Assembly (NCBI RefSeq): GCF_004005905.1
Contig: NZ_SACO01000002.1
Coordinates: 1-64,000, forward strand
Direction of reading: 5' to 3'
From: Novosphingobium umbonatum
Lineage (GTDB): Bacteria; Pseudomonadota; Alphaproteobacteria; Sphingomonadales; Sphingomonadaceae
Length of the DNA: 64,000 bases
Positions 16,664 to 27,449 of this stretch are shown here, one piece after another. The position numbers and the translations under genes were made by a program. How positions within the stretch are numbered: position 1 is the stretch's first letter; every line of letters begins with the position of its first letter. Below the pieces are notes generated by a model, which saw only the letters and a program-made list of their open reading frames with translations, ran no database searches and was not told the DNA's origin.

Positions 16664-18391
16664 GGCATCATCGTCATCATCGTCAAAGCTGGTGACGGAT
16701 GCCGAACCGCTGCTGATCGGCGCCATGCCGGGCAACAGGAACCGGTCATGCACCACGCGCTCGCTGGCCATCGTATAGCTGCGCCCCAGATTGGGCAGCA
16801 GTTCATGGAGCACCGCCTCAGCCGCTTCATCCAGCGCCGCAGGGTCGCCCGCCTGTTCGGCCAGCATCACGCTGGTCGAGGCGATCATTTGGCCCAAACC
16901 GACATTGGCCTCCATCTGGTCCCGCGTGCGGCGTAACAGGTCGGAAATGCCGTTGCTGCGCTCACCAGCGGCGGCCATGGCTTCTTCGGTCCGCATCGCG
17001 CCTTCGCGGATCGTGGCCAAGGATTGGGCCAGTTCATCGCCCGTGTCGCCCTTGTCCGCCTGCGCCTGTTCGCGCAGCCGTTCCGAGGCGGTGTTAAGCT
17101 GGTCCGCCGCCGCCGTAATCGCGCCGATCGACGTATCCAGCTTCTCCGAATAGCTGCGGATTTCATTGGCCACCACCGTCATCGGGCGACCAATCGCCTC
17201 CACACGGCGGCATTGCAGACCGATGTTAATCGCCATCAATTGCACATCAATGCGCAGGTTGCGGATCGATTCCGCCCTTTCGGCCAGATCATCGACTGTG
17301 GCGATAATCATGGTCAGCGTTTCTTCGGCCTGCCGGTCGGCTTCCTGCAACTGGGCAATCATGGCGGTGGCTTCGGCAATGCCGCTCTCCATCCGGCGCA
17401 GGAATTGGCCGCCATTGTCATCGCCACCCTTGGCCTGTTGCAAGGACACCAGACGCATCGCATCGGGCTCCATCGCGCGCAAGGATCCGATCAGAACCCG
17501 CGCCTCGCGCTCGTAATCCTGTGCCGTTTCGCGCATCTGCGCCTCCAGCAGGCGTAGCACATGGTGCCGCACCGCCTGCTGGGTCACGGGATCGCTCATG
17601 CGTGGCGCATATTCATCCAGCAATTGGCAGCCATAGAGCACATGCTCCATGCGTTGCCGCGCAATATCGTCAATCTGGATCGCGCTGAGGATCGAGGCGA
17701 TCTTGTGCTGGATGGCATTGGCCAGTTCGCCGGTGGTTTGCGCCATATCCAGCAATTTCTGCTGATGCCCCTGCAGCGCGCCCGCATCATGCACCAGACG
17801 ATCGGGCACTTCGGGCACCACGCGGGCGCATTCCCGTGCCAGACGCCCATCGGACAATTCCATGCGGGCCAGACTGGTTTCCAGCGCGGCAATCTGGCTG
17901 TCGAAACCGGCGGCGGATTCTTTTCCTGCCACCAGCTTTTCGGCCATCAAATTGGCGAAATCGACAAATTCCTCGCGCCCGAAAGCGGTGATTTTGACGT
18001 TGATGCCATAGATGCGCAGCACTTCGAGCGCCTTGCGCACATCCTCCACCTGCGCGCCCATCTGGCGGGTGCTTTGGCGGATCAATTGCACCTGACCGCC
18101 GCGATAGTCCACCTGTTGCGCCACGCAAAGCAGGCGGCGGGCGGCCAGTTTGAGATTGCTGACCGCGCCCACCGCCTCACCCTGACCAAAGGCGGCGGTG
18201 ACATGCTGCAGGCTTGAAATGACCGTGGCGATGGATTCAACCGCGCTTTCCAGCATCCCGCTGATGCCGCTAAAGCCGGCATGCAGGTCGGACAAAACGT
18301 CCTCCATCCGGTCGCGCAACATGGCGGTGCCCTGCTGGCTGTCACCAGTGACATCCCATGAAGGCACGGTCAGTCTTTGCTCAAGCCCCAA
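16640..18391 (-). CDS. Putative CheZ-like / MCP-like chemotaxis protein
   Basis: The 583-residue, mostly helical soluble protein starts at a TTG with AAGGAG 8 bases upstream, 11 bases after cheB. Two parts resemble degenerate MCP signalling tips (LRIYGINVKI near 125 and IDVQLMAINIGLQCRR near 381 to VANEIRSYSEKL near 408). Between them a helix carries DDIARQRMEHVL (241-252). Its Asp242-x3-Gln246 spacing equals the Asp143/Gln147 catalytic pair of E. coli CheZ. The C-terminus ends DDALFDDALF after an acidic run, like the CheY-binding tail of CheZ. It may be a CheY-phosphate phosphatase or CheY-binding scaffold. No named family was recognised over the full length. Confidence 0.75.
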   Translation of the reverse strand: MGLEQRLTVPSWDVTGDSQQGTAMLRDRMEDVLSDLHAGFSGISGMLESAVESIATVISSLQHVTAAFGQGEAVGAVSNLKLAARRLLCVAQQVDYRGGQVQLIRQSTRQMGAQVEDVRKALEVLRIYGINVKITAFGREEFVDFANLMAEKLVAGKESAAGFDSQIAALETSLARMELSDGRLARECARVVPEVPDRLVHDAGALQGHQQKLLDMAQTTGELANAIQHKIASILSAIQIDDIARQRMEHVLYGCQLLDEYAPRMSDPVTQQAVRHHVLRLLEAQMRETAQDYEREARVLIGSLRAMEPDAMRLVSLQQAKGGDDNGGQFLRRMESGIAEATAMIAQLQEADRQAEETLTMIIATVDDLAERAESIRNLRIDVQLMAINIGLQCRRVEAIGRPMTVVANEIRSYSEKLDTSIGAITAAADQLNTASERLREQAQADKGDTGDELAQSLATIREGAMRTEEAMAAAGERSNGISDLLRRTRDQMEANVGLGQMIASTSVMLAEQAGDPAALDEAAEAVLHELLPNLGRSYTMASERVVHDRFLLPGMAPISSGSASVTSFDDDDDDALFDDALF

Positions 18392-18402
18392 AAGTTTTCT
18401 CC

Positions 18403-19494
<1,092 letters not shown>

Positions 19495-20367
19495 CTATTT
19501 CCTTTTGAACACGGTGTTGGAGGCAGGGGTGAGCGGCAGATCAAGCCCTGTGATAGACTCCGAATGACCAAGAAACAGATAACCACCACTCACAAGATTG
19601 TCGCAGAGGCGGGAGACAACCTTTTGCTGGGTGGGCTTGTCGAAATAGATCAGCACATTGCGGCAAAAGATCATGTCCACCGGTTTGCCGATCGGATAAT
19701 GGCTGTCCATCAGGTTCAACTGGGCAAAGCCGATGCGCGAGCGCAGCTCGGGCACGATGCGACCCTCGCCCCGCCGCCGGTCATTGGCCTGCATCACATA
19801 GCGCTGGCGCAACAGCGCTGGCACTGGCTCCAGCATCTCTTCGGAATAAATGCCCCTTATCGCCGTCGCCAACACATTGGTGTCCAGATCCGTGGCCAGA
19901 ATGGCGTAATCAGGCCCGCCATGCGCCTGCGCATAATCGTCCAGCACCATGGCCAGCGTATAGGGTTCCGCGCCAATCGAACAAGCCGCGCTCCATGCAG
20001 AGATCGAGCGGCGACCCGCGGCCTGATAGGCAGGCAGCAAAGTGTTGCGCAAATAGTCGAAATGGCGCGGCTCGCGGAAGAAGTCGGTCTTGTTGGTAGT
20101 TACCGCATTAATCAGATGCACCAACTCGCTGTCATCCACCTCGCCTTGCAAAACCATGGCGCAATATTCGTTCAACGTTTCGGCATCCAATGCCCTTGCG
20201 CGCCGCCGTAAACGGCCTTCCAGCATGGTCTGTTTGGAAGGCGGCATGCGGATGCCGGTGCGGTCATAGATAAAGGCCGATAGCTGCTTGAAATTGCGCG
20301 GACTCAGCCCATCCGTGCTGGGGGCTGTCACCGCAATCTTGGCAAGGGCCTGCGCCTTGGCAGCCAT
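19495..20367 (-). CDS. cheR: Chemotaxis protein methyltransferase CheR
   Basis: 290-residue SAM-dependent methyltransferase that methylates glutamates of MCPs. It has an N-terminal helical CheR domain (RNFKQLSAFIYDRTGI), the NKTDFFREPRHF segment and a SAM-binding motif SAACSIGAEPYTLAM, where the usual GEEPY is GAEPY. The motif FCRNVLIYFD follows. The ATG at 20367 is chosen because GGAGGGG lies just upstream; the frame extends to 20427 inside cheW. It starts two bases after the cheW stop codon. Confidence 0.95.
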   Translation of the reverse strand: MAAKAQALAKIAVTAPSTDGLSPRNFKQLSAFIYDRTGIRMPPSKQTMLEGRLRRRARALDAETLNEYCAMVLQGEVDDSELVHLINAVTTNKTDFFREPRHFDYLRNTLLPAYQAAGRRSISAWSAACSIGAEPYTLAMVLDDYAQAHGGPDYAILATDLDTNVLATAIRGIYSEEMLEPVPALLRQRYVMQANDRRRGEGRIVPELRSRIGFAQLNLMDSHYPIGKPVDMIFCRNVLIYFDKPTQQKVVSRLCDNLVSGGYLFLGHSESITGLDLPLTPASNTVFKRK

Positions 20368-20368
20368 C

Positions 20369-20860
20369 TTACCCCTCCACACCCATGGAGGCATGGAACG
20401 GCAGATGCACCGCCTCGTCACAGCCAAAGATGCGGCCTACATCCAGGATCAACACGAATTGTCCTTCTTCACGCAACACGCCGGCGATGAAATCGGAACG
20501 CCAGCCAATGCCAATGTCGGGCGCGGCCTCGATCCGCGAACGGTCAAAGGCGCTGACCGCCAGCACGCGATCGATCACCACGCCCAGCGCCAGTCTGCGA
20601 TCGGGCAAAGGCACATCCAGAATGATGATGCGCGTGGCCAAGGTCGGTTCGGCCGCGTCCAGCCCCAACCGCAAGCGGAAGTCCACGGTGGGAACCCCCT
20701 GCCCGCGCACATCGGTCAGCCCCAGAAAATGCGGCGGACCGCCCGGCACTTTTGAAGGTGCCTGATAGTCGAGGATTTCCCGCACCAGCCCCACCGGCAC
20801 GGCAAAGACCTCATCCCCAAGGCCGAAAGTAACGACCTGCATATCCGCCGCGCCGCTCAT
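20369..20860 (-). CDS. cheW: Chemotaxis adaptor CheW
   Basis: 163-residue CheW-domain protein (VVTFGLGDEVFAVPVGLVREI, then FLGLTDVRGQGVPTVDFR) coupling MCPs to CheA. Its ATG overlaps the stop of the preceding mcp gene by one base at 20860. It is one of two CheW proteins in the operon; the other lies at 22745-23248. It has a normal single-domain length. Confidence 0.93.
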   Translation of the reverse strand: MSGAADMQVVTFGLGDEVFAVPVGLVREILDYQAPSKVPGGPPHFLGLTDVRGQGVPTVDFRLRLGLDAAEPTLATRIIILDVPLPDRRLALGVVIDRVLAVSAFDRSRIEAAPDIGIGWRSDFIAGVLREEGQFVLILDVGRIFGCDEAVHLPFHASMGVEG

Positions 20861-22680
20861 CAGGCAGCCCGCCCGAAGTCGGAGTCATCCTCATCCGCCC
20901 CGCCACTGGTCAGATCCAGCGCAAAGCCTTTGAGGCGGTTTTGCTGGTCAGCCACGGAATTGGGCTTGGCCTTCTTCAGCGGCTTGGCCTTGGCTTTGGG
21001 CGCGGGGGCTGCGGCACGCTGGACCGGCGCCAGTTGCGCGGCGGCGCGGGCAAGGCGAGCGGCGCGGGCATTGTTGTCGACGCGGAAATAGGCGATGCTA
21101 GCCTGCAATTCCTCGGCCTGTGCGGCCAATTCCTCACTGGTGGAGGAGATTTCCTCCGAAGCGCCCGCATTCTGCTGCGTCACCTTGTCGAGCTGCTGGA
21201 TCGCCTCGTTGATCTGCGCCGCGCCAATATCCTGTTCGCGACAGGCCGCGCTGATTTCCGAAATCAGTTCGGCTGTGCGGCGGATATCAGGCACCAGCTT
21301 GGTCAGCATATCGCCAGCCTCGGTCGCGGCCTTCACCGTTTCGGAGGACACCGCACCGATTTCCGCCGCCGCTGCCTGGCTGCGTTCGGCCAGCTTGCGC
21401 ACTTCGCTGGCCACCACGGCAAAACCCTTACCATGTTCACCGGCGCGCGCCGCTTCCACCGCGGCGTTCAGCGCCAAGAGGTCGGTCTGGCGGGCGATTT
21501 CCTGCACGATGGAGATTTTATCGGCAATGGTACGCATCGCCTGCACGGCGGTGTTCACCACCTGACCCGAGGCCTCGGCATCGCGCGAGGATTGACGGGC
21601 GATCTTTTCGGTCTGGGCGGCATTGTCGGCGTTTTGTTTGATATTGGCGGCCATCTGCTCCATCGAGGCCGAGGCTTCTTCCGCCGCTGCCGCCTGTTCG
21701 GTGGCCCCTTGCGAAAGCTGTTCGGAACTGGCCGAAAGCTGCTGGCTGCCCGAGGAAACGCTTTCCGATGCCACCGAAGTGTCCGACACCACATTGCGCA
21801 AGCGTTCGATCATCGCAACCAGCGCGCTGCCCAAAGTATCGCGATCGGACAGAGCCTTGAAATCAATGGTGAGATCGCCCTCGGCAATGCGATCGGCGGC
21901 TTGCGCCGTCTTGCGCAGATTGGCGGTCATCATGTTGACCGTATCGACCAGATCGCGGATTTCATCGTCGCTGTTGACGCGCACCTCCTGATCCAGATCG
22001 CCGATGGCCACATAATTCATGGCATCAGCAATACGCTTCAACCCGCTAGAAATCGTGAGCGAAATCCAGATGGCGGCAGCGATGCCGACAACAACTGCCA
22101 GTACCGTCAAACCAATAAACAGCGTGCTGGCATCAGAATAGGTTTGCTGCGCCTCGTCACTGGCCTTGTCGCCACCTTTCACATTGATTTTGACCAACTC
22201 CATCAGATCATTGGAATAATCATCATACAGAGCCGCACTGCCAATCAGCATAGCGCTTGCTTCGGCATTCTTGTTCTGTCGAGAGAGGGCAAGAAACCGC
22301 TCGGAAACCTCTTGATATCGCGAAAACTTTTCCGAAAAGCGATTATAGACCTGCCGCTCTTCATCGGACGATATAAGTTTTTCATAGCGCGCCCGCTGTG
22401 CGCCCAACTCGCGAAGGGTGGCATTGATCAACCCGTCAACCTTGCGCATTTCCTCGGCATCGGTCGAAACCACATGCTGGAACTGCAACACACGCAAATC
22501 CGATGTCCCCGTATTGAGGCGATGAACGCTGTCGATACTGGGCATCCAATTGGTGGTGATTTCGGTTGAACGGCCATTGATCTGCCCCATCTGCTTTATG
22601 CCGAATAACCCCAAGGTGGCGGTAATCAGCAGCACGGCTGCAAATGCTCCGGCAAGTTTGGCCTTTATTGTGGCACGCAT
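20860..22680 (-). CDS. Methyl-accepting chemotaxis protein with 4HB sensor
   Basis: 606-residue receptor. TM1 lies at about residues 9-28, followed by a periplasmic four-helix-bundle sensor (about 30-185), TM2 (about 187-210), a HAMP domain (about 211-265) and a cytoplasmic signalling domain with the highly conserved tip [19 protein letters not shown] and [15 protein letters not shown]. There is no C-terminal CheR-binding pentapeptide; the tail is Lys/Ala-rich and ends DSDFGRAA. It is the only receptor in the operon. The ligand is unknown. Confidence 0.95.
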   Translation of the reverse strand: MRATIKAKLAGAFAAVLLITATLGLFGIKQMGQINGRSTEITTNWMPSIDSVHRLNTGTSDLRVLQFQHVVSTDAEEMRKVDGLINATLRELGAQRARYEKLISSDEERQVYNRFSEKFSRYQEVSERFLALSRQNKNAEASAMLIGSAALYDDYSNDLMELVKINVKGGDKASDEAQQTYSDASTLFIGLTVLAVVVGIAAAIWISLTISSGLKRIADAMNYVAIGDLDQEVRVNSDDEIRDLVDTVNMMTANLRKTAQAADRIAEGDLTIDFKALSDRDTLGSALVAMIERLRNVVSDTSVASESVSSGSQQLSASSEQLSQGATEQAAAAEEASASMEQMAANIKQNADNAAQTEKIARQSSRDAEASGQVVNTAVQAMRTIADKISIVQEIARQTDLLALNAAVEAARAGEHGKGFAVVASEVRKLAERSQAAAAEIGAVSSETVKAATEAGDMLTKLVPDIRRTAELISEISAACREQDIGAAQINEAIQQLDKVTQQNAGASEEISSTSEELAAQAEELQASIAYFRVDNNARAARLARAAAQLAPVQRAAAPAPKAKAKPLKKAKPNSVADQQNRLKGFALDLTSGGADEDDSDFGRAA

Positions 22681-22744
22681 GTTCCAAATCCCCTTCCGCC
22701 TTCTGGCGCCGTTCTTCCTTCATTGACCCGAAAGATTGTGTTGA

Positions 22745-23248
22745 TCAGTAAGCTAGGCCCATTCTGTCCCCTCCGCGCTGGGCGGACTGGAAGATTTGGG
22801 GTAAATCGGGCAGCACGATCACCCCGTCAGGGCGACGCACCAACCCGCGCGCATAATCGCGCCGCCAGCGCAGCCCGACCGCAGGCGTATCGGCGGCATC
22901 GCGCTGGTTGAGCAGGGCAACCTCATGCACCTTGTCCGTGCGCAGACCGATATGGGTCTGTTCCCCATCCAGCTCGGTTTCGATCACCACAATGCGGCTG
23001 TCGGGTGTGGATGGTTCAATCGCCATGCCAAAGGCCACGCGCAAATCGGCGATCGGGATGATCTTGCCACGGAAATTGACGATGCTGCCCACCAGATCGG
23101 GCGCGCCGGGCACTTTGGTTTCGGGCAAGAGATCAAGGATTTCGCGGATCATCACCGCTTCGACCGCCAGTCTTTCCTCGCCCACATCAAAGGTCAGCAC
23201 TTCCAGCTGGCCATCCTCGTTCCATTGCGGCTTGTTGCTTTCGGCCAT
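22745..23248 (-). CDS. cheW: Chemotaxis adaptor CheW (second copy)
   Basis: 167-residue CheW-domain protein (LEVLTFDVGEERLAVEAVMIREIL, then GSIVNFRGKIIPIADLR). It sits 6 bases downstream of cheA and 64 bases upstream of the mcp gene. It is clearly divergent from the other CheW at 20369-20860, so the array may use two adaptors with different partners. Confidence 0.93.
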   Translation of the reverse strand: MAESNKPQWNEDGQLEVLTFDVGEERLAVEAVMIREILDLLPETKVPGAPDLVGSIVNFRGKIIPIADLRVAFGMAIEPSTPDSRIVVIETELDGEQTHIGLRTDKVHEVALLNQRDAADTPAVGLRWRRDYARGLVRRPDGVIVLPDLPQIFQSAQRGGDRMGLAY

Positions 23249-23254
23249 GGTCAG

Positions 23255-25273
23255 TCACCCTACCGCGCGCAAACGCGCTTCCCGCTGTTGGCCAAAGGCC
23301 ACCAGATGCATAACGTCCAGAATGAGCGCCACCCCGCCATCGCCAAGGATCGTAGCGCCGGAGAAACTGCCGATCTCGCGGTGCAGGCTGGACATGGATT
23401 TGATCACCGTCTGGTGGCTGCCGATGATCTGGTCGACCACCAGACCAACGCGTTCGCCGCCGGTGGAGATAACCACGATCTTCTGGAACTGGTCCGGCTC
23501 GGTGCCGGTGTTGAACACTTCGCGCAGGCGCAGGAAAGGCACCAAAGCGTCGCGCAACTGGATCATGGAACGCCCACGCATCCGCAGGTCTTCCGAAACC
23601 GGCAGCTCGATACATTCCTCCACCGCCGCCAGAGGGATGACATAACGCCCATCGCCCACACGCACCAACAGCCCCTCGATAATCGCCAAGGTCAGCGGAA
23701 TGCGCAAAGTGATGGTCGAGCCCTTGCCCTGCTCGCTGGCCACATCGATGCTGCCGCGCAGGCCTTCGATGGTGCGCTTGACCACGTCCATGCCCACGCC
23801 ACGCCCCGACAGATTGGTAATCTGGGCCGCGGTGGAAAAGCCGGGATGGAAAATCAGCTGCAACAGCTCATAGTCGGTCATCACCTGACCAGGCTGGATC
23901 AATCCATTGGCCTCCGCCTTGGCCCGCACCCGCGTGCGATCAATGCCGCGCCCGTCATCGCTGATGGTGATCAACACCTCGCCACCCGCATGCTGGGCAG
24001 ACAGCTTGACCTGACCTGCCGCAGGCTTGCCCACCTGCAAACGCTCTTCGGCCGTTTCAAGCCCGTGGTCGCAGGAATTGCGGATCAGATGGACGATGGG
24101 ATCGGCCAATTGCTCGGTCACCGTCTTGTCCACCTCGGTGCTTTCGCCCTCGGTCACCAATTCGATGGTCTTGCCCGTTTCGCGGGACAGGTCATGCACC
24201 AATCGGCGGAAACGGTTGAACAGGCTGGCCACCGGCACCATGCGCAACACCATCATCGTGTCGCGCAATTCACTGGCCAGTCGCTCGATCTCTTCGGAAA
24301 TGGAACGCAGGGCCAATTCGCCCGCTGCGCCTTCCACCCCGCTATTGGCCAATTGCGACAGGCGGCTTTGCACGATCACCAATTCGCCCACGCGGTCCAT
24401 CAAAATGTCCAAGCGCTCGGCGGGCACGCGCACGCTCTCGCTGTTGCGCGGGGTGGCGTTTTTCGCCGTGGCCGCAGCATCATTGGTAGCCACCGTAACC
24501 GGTTGATCGGGCACGGCCTGGGTCTGGGCAATAACCGGCGCTTCCTCGGTGCATTCCAAAGGTTCGAGGCGCAATTCCATGTCGTCCATCACAAAGATGA
24601 ACACATCCTCGATATCCTCGCGGCTGATATCGCCCCGCAATTCAACCTGCCAACCGATCATACAGTCAGTGGGCACCAAATCGGGCAGATTGGGCAGATC
24701 ATCCAAGACCGCCACCACTTGCGCCTCGCCCAGATCGCGCAATTCATCCAGCAGGATCAGCGGATTGGTGCCATTGGCCATCGCGCCGGGGGGCAGGCGA
24801 AAGAACAGCTTCCAGCCCTGTGCCTTGGCGCTATCTGCGACAACCGCTCCATCCGCCGCTGCCACAACCGCCACGGCCACAGTCGCCGCCGCAACCGGCG
24901 CATCGCCCATCGCCGCATGCAGTCGCTCCAGAATGGCATCGCCCGTGGCCTCCAGCCCTGCGCCGTCACCTTCAACCAAGGCGCGCATATGGTCCATGGC
25001 CGAAAGGATCACCGACACCAATTCGGGCGTGGCTGGCGTCAGCCCTTTGCGCACGCGGTCAAAGGCGCTTTCGCAATGGTGGGTGAATGTGGCCAAAGCG
25101 TCAAAGCCGAACATCGCGCCCGAACCTTTGAGCGTATGCAGCCCGCGAAACACCGCGTCGATCAAGCCGCGATTGTCGAGTTGATGGCTCAGGTCCAGCA
25201 GCGCCTGCTCCAGACCTTCCAGCAGATCGCCAGCTTCCACCCTGAAGGCGGCAATGGGATCATCGCCGCTCAC
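23255..25273 (-). CDS. cheA: Chemotaxis histidine kinase CheA
   Basis: 672 residues with the CheA layout. HPt domain with phosphorylated His46 (FRGLHTLKGSG), a linker with a CheY-binding-like P2 region, a dimerisation helix pair (PAERLDILMDRVGELVI), a HATPase domain with N-box HLIRNSCDHGLE and G-box DDGRGID, and a C-terminal CheW-like regulatory domain. It phosphorylates CheY and CheB. The ATG overlaps the cheY stop by four bases. Confidence 0.96.
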   Translation of the reverse strand: MSGDDPIAAFRVEAGDLLEGLEQALLDLSHQLDNRGLIDAVFRGLHTLKGSGAMFGFDALATFTHHCESAFDRVRKGLTPATPELVSVILSAMDHMRALVEGDGAGLEATGDAILERLHAAMGDAPVAAATVAVAVVAAADGAVVADSAKAQGWKLFFRLPPGAMANGTNPLILLDELRDLGEAQVVAVLDDLPNLPDLVPTDCMIGWQVELRGDISREDIEDVFIFVMDDMELRLEPLECTEEAPVIAQTQAVPDQPVTVATNDAAATAKNATPRNSESVRVPAERLDILMDRVGELVIVQSRLSQLANSGVEGAAGELALRSISEEIERLASELRDTMMVLRMVPVASLFNRFRRLVHDLSRETGKTIELVTEGESTEVDKTVTEQLADPIVHLIRNSCDHGLETAEERLQVGKPAAGQVKLSAQHAGGEVLITISDDGRGIDRTRVRAKAEANGLIQPGQVMTDYELLQLIFHPGFSTAAQITNLSGRGVGMDVVKRTIEGLRGSIDVASEQGKGSTITLRIPLTLAIIEGLLVRVGDGRYVIPLAAVEECIELPVSEDLRMRGRSMIQLRDALVPFLRLREVFNTGTEPDQFQKIVVISTGGERVGLVVDQIIGSHQTVIKSMSSLHREIGSFSGATILGDGGVALILDVMHLVAFGQQREARLRAVG

Positions 25274-25638
25274 CGGCCCAACACCTTGCGCGCGATTTTC
25301 AACAATTGGTCGGGCACAAAGGGTTTAACCAACCATCCGGTCGCCCCCGCCGCCTTGGCCGCCTGTTTCATCGCATCATCCGACTCGGTGGTCAGGAAAA
25401 TGATCGGCGTTCCGGCCTGATTGCCCAGCTTGCGGATCTCGCGGATCATCGACAGCCCGTCCATATTGGGCATGTTCAGATCGGTCAGGATCATGTCAAA
25501 CTTGGCTGCGCGGGCCTTGTTCAACCCATCCATACCATCCACCGCCTCGGTCACGCTATAGCCCGCGCCGGTGAGCGCGATGCGGGTGGCGACGCGCACG
25601 CTGCTGGAATCATCGACTGTAAGGATAGAGGCGCTCAT
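25270..25638 (-). CDS. cheY: Single-domain response regulator CheY
   Basis: 122-residue receiver domain with the acidic pair Asp9-Asp10, phospho-acceptor Asp53 (LTDLNMPNMDG), Thr in FLTTES and Lys in WLVKPF, all expected for CheY. It overlaps the STAS gene stop and the cheA start by four bases each, so it is translationally coupled. Output is presumably the flagellar motor or another CheY target outside the window. Confidence 0.95.
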   Translation of the reverse strand: MSASILTVDDSSSVRVATRIALTGAGYSVTEAVDGMDGLNKARAAKFDMILTDLNMPNMDGLSMIREIRKLGNQAGTPIIFLTTESDDAMKQAAKAAGATGWLVKPFVPDQLLKIARKVLGR

Positions 25639-25946
25639 GCCGGTTGTTCTCCGTGGAACCAGAAATCAATGGTTTCGGGGGTGAGTTTGGTGAGCATGCC
25701 CGCCCGTTTGAGCAAGGCGGTCACCACCGCATTGGCTGGTGCGGTCAGGCGGATGGCCTTGTGTTCGCGCAGAGCATAGGCGCGGGCCACTTCCACCAAT
25801 TGCAGGAGAGACAGGTCGGCGTCTTTTACGCCCGCCAGATCCAGCGCCACGCTGGCATGGCCTTCCATCGCCCCGGTCAGGCTGGCATGGGTCGCGGCAA
25901 TGGTCTGAACGGTGGCAATTTCGCCAAAGGGAACTGTAGTGCTCAT
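25635..25946 (-). CDS. STAS-domain protein at the head of the che operon
   Basis: 103-residue single STAS domain (SVALDLAGVKDADLSLLQLVEVA), resembling anti-sigma-factor antagonists and the STAS proteins that precede cheY in several proteobacterial chemosensory operons. A serine follows the conserved loop aspartates and could be the phosphorylation site. The ATG at 25946 is preferred because GGGAGAG lies 6 bases upstream; the frame extends to 25991 without a good site. It is probably the first gene of the nine-gene operon. Confidence 0.8.
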   Translation of the reverse strand: MSTTVPFGEIATVQTIAATHASLTGAMEGHASVALDLAGVKDADLSLLQLVEVARAYALREHKAIRLTAPANAVVTALLKRAGMLTKLTPETIDFWFHGEQPA

Positions 25947-25990
25947 CAAGCTCTCCCGAATTCTTTTCGGGAATAGCCCATTCCGCCTCA

Positions 25991-26013
25991 AGGGGGGGTT
26001 ACACAGCCCCCCT
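25991..26013. other. G-tract hairpin between tolC-like gene and che operon
   Basis: AGGGGGGG (25991-25998) faces CCCCCCT (26007-26013) across 8 bases, forming a short GC-only stem. There is no T run on the minus strand, so a classical terminator is unproven. It lies in the only gap (102 bases) between the export genes and the che operon, which are on the same strand. Confidence 0.35.
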
Positions 26014-26048
26014 CGCGCTTGTCCCTAGGCAGCTTTGATTAGACCGCG

Positions 26049-27449
26049 TTACTGGGATTCTAACCCTAATTGACTGCGATCCACCAAAGTAGCCGCCAGC
26101 TCAGCTTTGGCAGAAGATTGACGATAGTCAGCATCAACTTGGCGCAATCTGGCATCCGCTGCGGCCTCTTCCCGCAGATTTACCAGCAGAAAGTCACTGG
26201 CGCCCAGACTGAAACGCCGCCTTTCGGCCTCGGCCATGCGGGCCGACAGGGCGGCTTCATCGGCGGCCAGTTGCGCCAATTTGTCCGAACCGGTCACCTG
26301 CGTTTTCAGATTGGCAATCTCCACCCCCAATTGCTGCTCCAGCAAACGGCGGCGCTGCACCAAAGCATCGGTTTCGGCGGCCACTTCTGCCAGCTTGCCC
26401 TTGGCCTGACGCTGCTCCAGCGGGACAGTAAAGCGCAGCCCGATAATCGCTTCGGCAGGGCGGCGGACATAGCCCATATAGCCACCCTCGCCGATGTCCT
26501 TGGAGGCTTCGACCCGTAGGTCCAGCCTTGGCCGCAATTCATTCTGCGCCATGGCCCCGCGCAAACTGGCCTGCGCCAGACGCGTTACCAGCATTTGCAC
26601 ATCCGGCCGGTCGGCAATCGCCTGTGCCTCGTCCAACGTGGCGCGGCTTTGCAATTTGGGCAGGCTGTCGGGCAGGCGATCGGCGGTGGGAACGACAGGC
26701 TCGCCCTCGGCATTGCGCAGGAACAGCGACAGGGCATTGGCCTGCAGCGCCAGATCCTGCTCGGCGCGCACCAGCAAGGATTGGCGGCGCACGATATTCT
26801 GCCGGTTTTCCACTGCCAGCATCGCCTGACGCGCGCCAGCGGCCACCTGCTTTTCAATCGAGGCCTGCCGCTCGCTAGCCAGCGCCAACAGGTCGCGGTA
26901 GATTTTCAACCGCCGCCCTGCGGCCACCCATTGCTGATAGGCATCGATCGCGCGGCGCTGCACGCCCACCGCCACCATATCCCGTTCCAGTTCGGCCAGA
27001 TCGGTGTCCAGCCCAGCAATCTGCACCCGCCCGCGCCGGTCATCGATCAACCGGTCACGCAACAGCGAGAAGACCGCGCCGACCTTCACCTCGCCCAGCT
27101 GGTTGGTGATGGATTTGCCATCATAGCTGGGAAAGGGCCCCATAGACAGGCGATAGCCCGCATAGACATTGCCGCCATTATTGGCCATCGGCCGCGAGGC
27201 CTTGGCTTCCAACGTGGCGCCATTGTAATAGCCCATCGGCTTCCATTGGGTATCGCCATCAAACACCAGATCAAACAGGCCCTGCGTCGACAACATCCGC
27301 GCATCAGCCTGTTTCTGCCGCGCGACTGCCTCCAGAATTTGCGGCGCATAGGAGGCGGAGGACGTCAGCACTTCCTTGAGAGTCAGTTCCTGCGCCTGCA
27401 CCACCGACGAGATCGCCAGCAGGCCCGCGCCGATCATCCAGCGCATCAT
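26049..27449 (-). CDS. TolC-family outer-membrane efflux protein
   Basis: 466 residues with a signal peptide (MMRWMIGAGLLAISSVVQAQ) and two long coiled-coil/outer-membrane-efflux repeats (LTLKEVLTSSASYAPQILEA near the N-terminus, and a second half with RRRLLEQQLGVEIANLK). It would form the outer-membrane exit duct of the tripartite exporter with the HlyD and ABC proteins encoded upstream. The ATG at 27449 follows GAGGAAGG and overlaps the upstream stop; a second ATG one codon later is possible. Confidence 0.88.
   Translation of the reverse strand: MMRWMIGAGLLAISSVVQAQELTLKEVLTSSASYAPQILEAVARQKQADARMLSTQGLFDLVFDGDTQWKPMGYYNGATLEAKASRPMANNGGNVYAGYRLSMGPFPSYDGKSITNQLGEVKVGAVFSLLRDRLIDDRRGRVQIAGLDTDLAELERDMVAVGVQRRAIDAYQQWVAAGRRLKIYRDLLALASERQASIEKQVAAGARQAMLAVENRQNIVRRQSLLVRAEQDLALQANALSLFLRNAEGEPVVPTADRLPDSLPKLQSRATLDEAQAIADRPDVQMLVTRLAQASLRGAMAQNELRPRLDLRVEASKDIGEGGYMGYVRRPAEAIIGLRFTVPLEQRQAKGKLAEVAAETDALVQRRRLLEQQLGVEIANLKTQVTGSDKLAQLAADEAALSARMAEAERRRFSLGASDFLLVNLREEAAADARLRQVDADYRQSSAKAELAATLVDRSQLGLESQ

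Noticed and set aside
22925..25420. Long open frame on the plus strand opposite cheA and cheW
   Set aside because: The translation is rich in His, Gln and Arg with no known motif and mirrors the high third-position GC of cheA; cheA is complete on the other strand.
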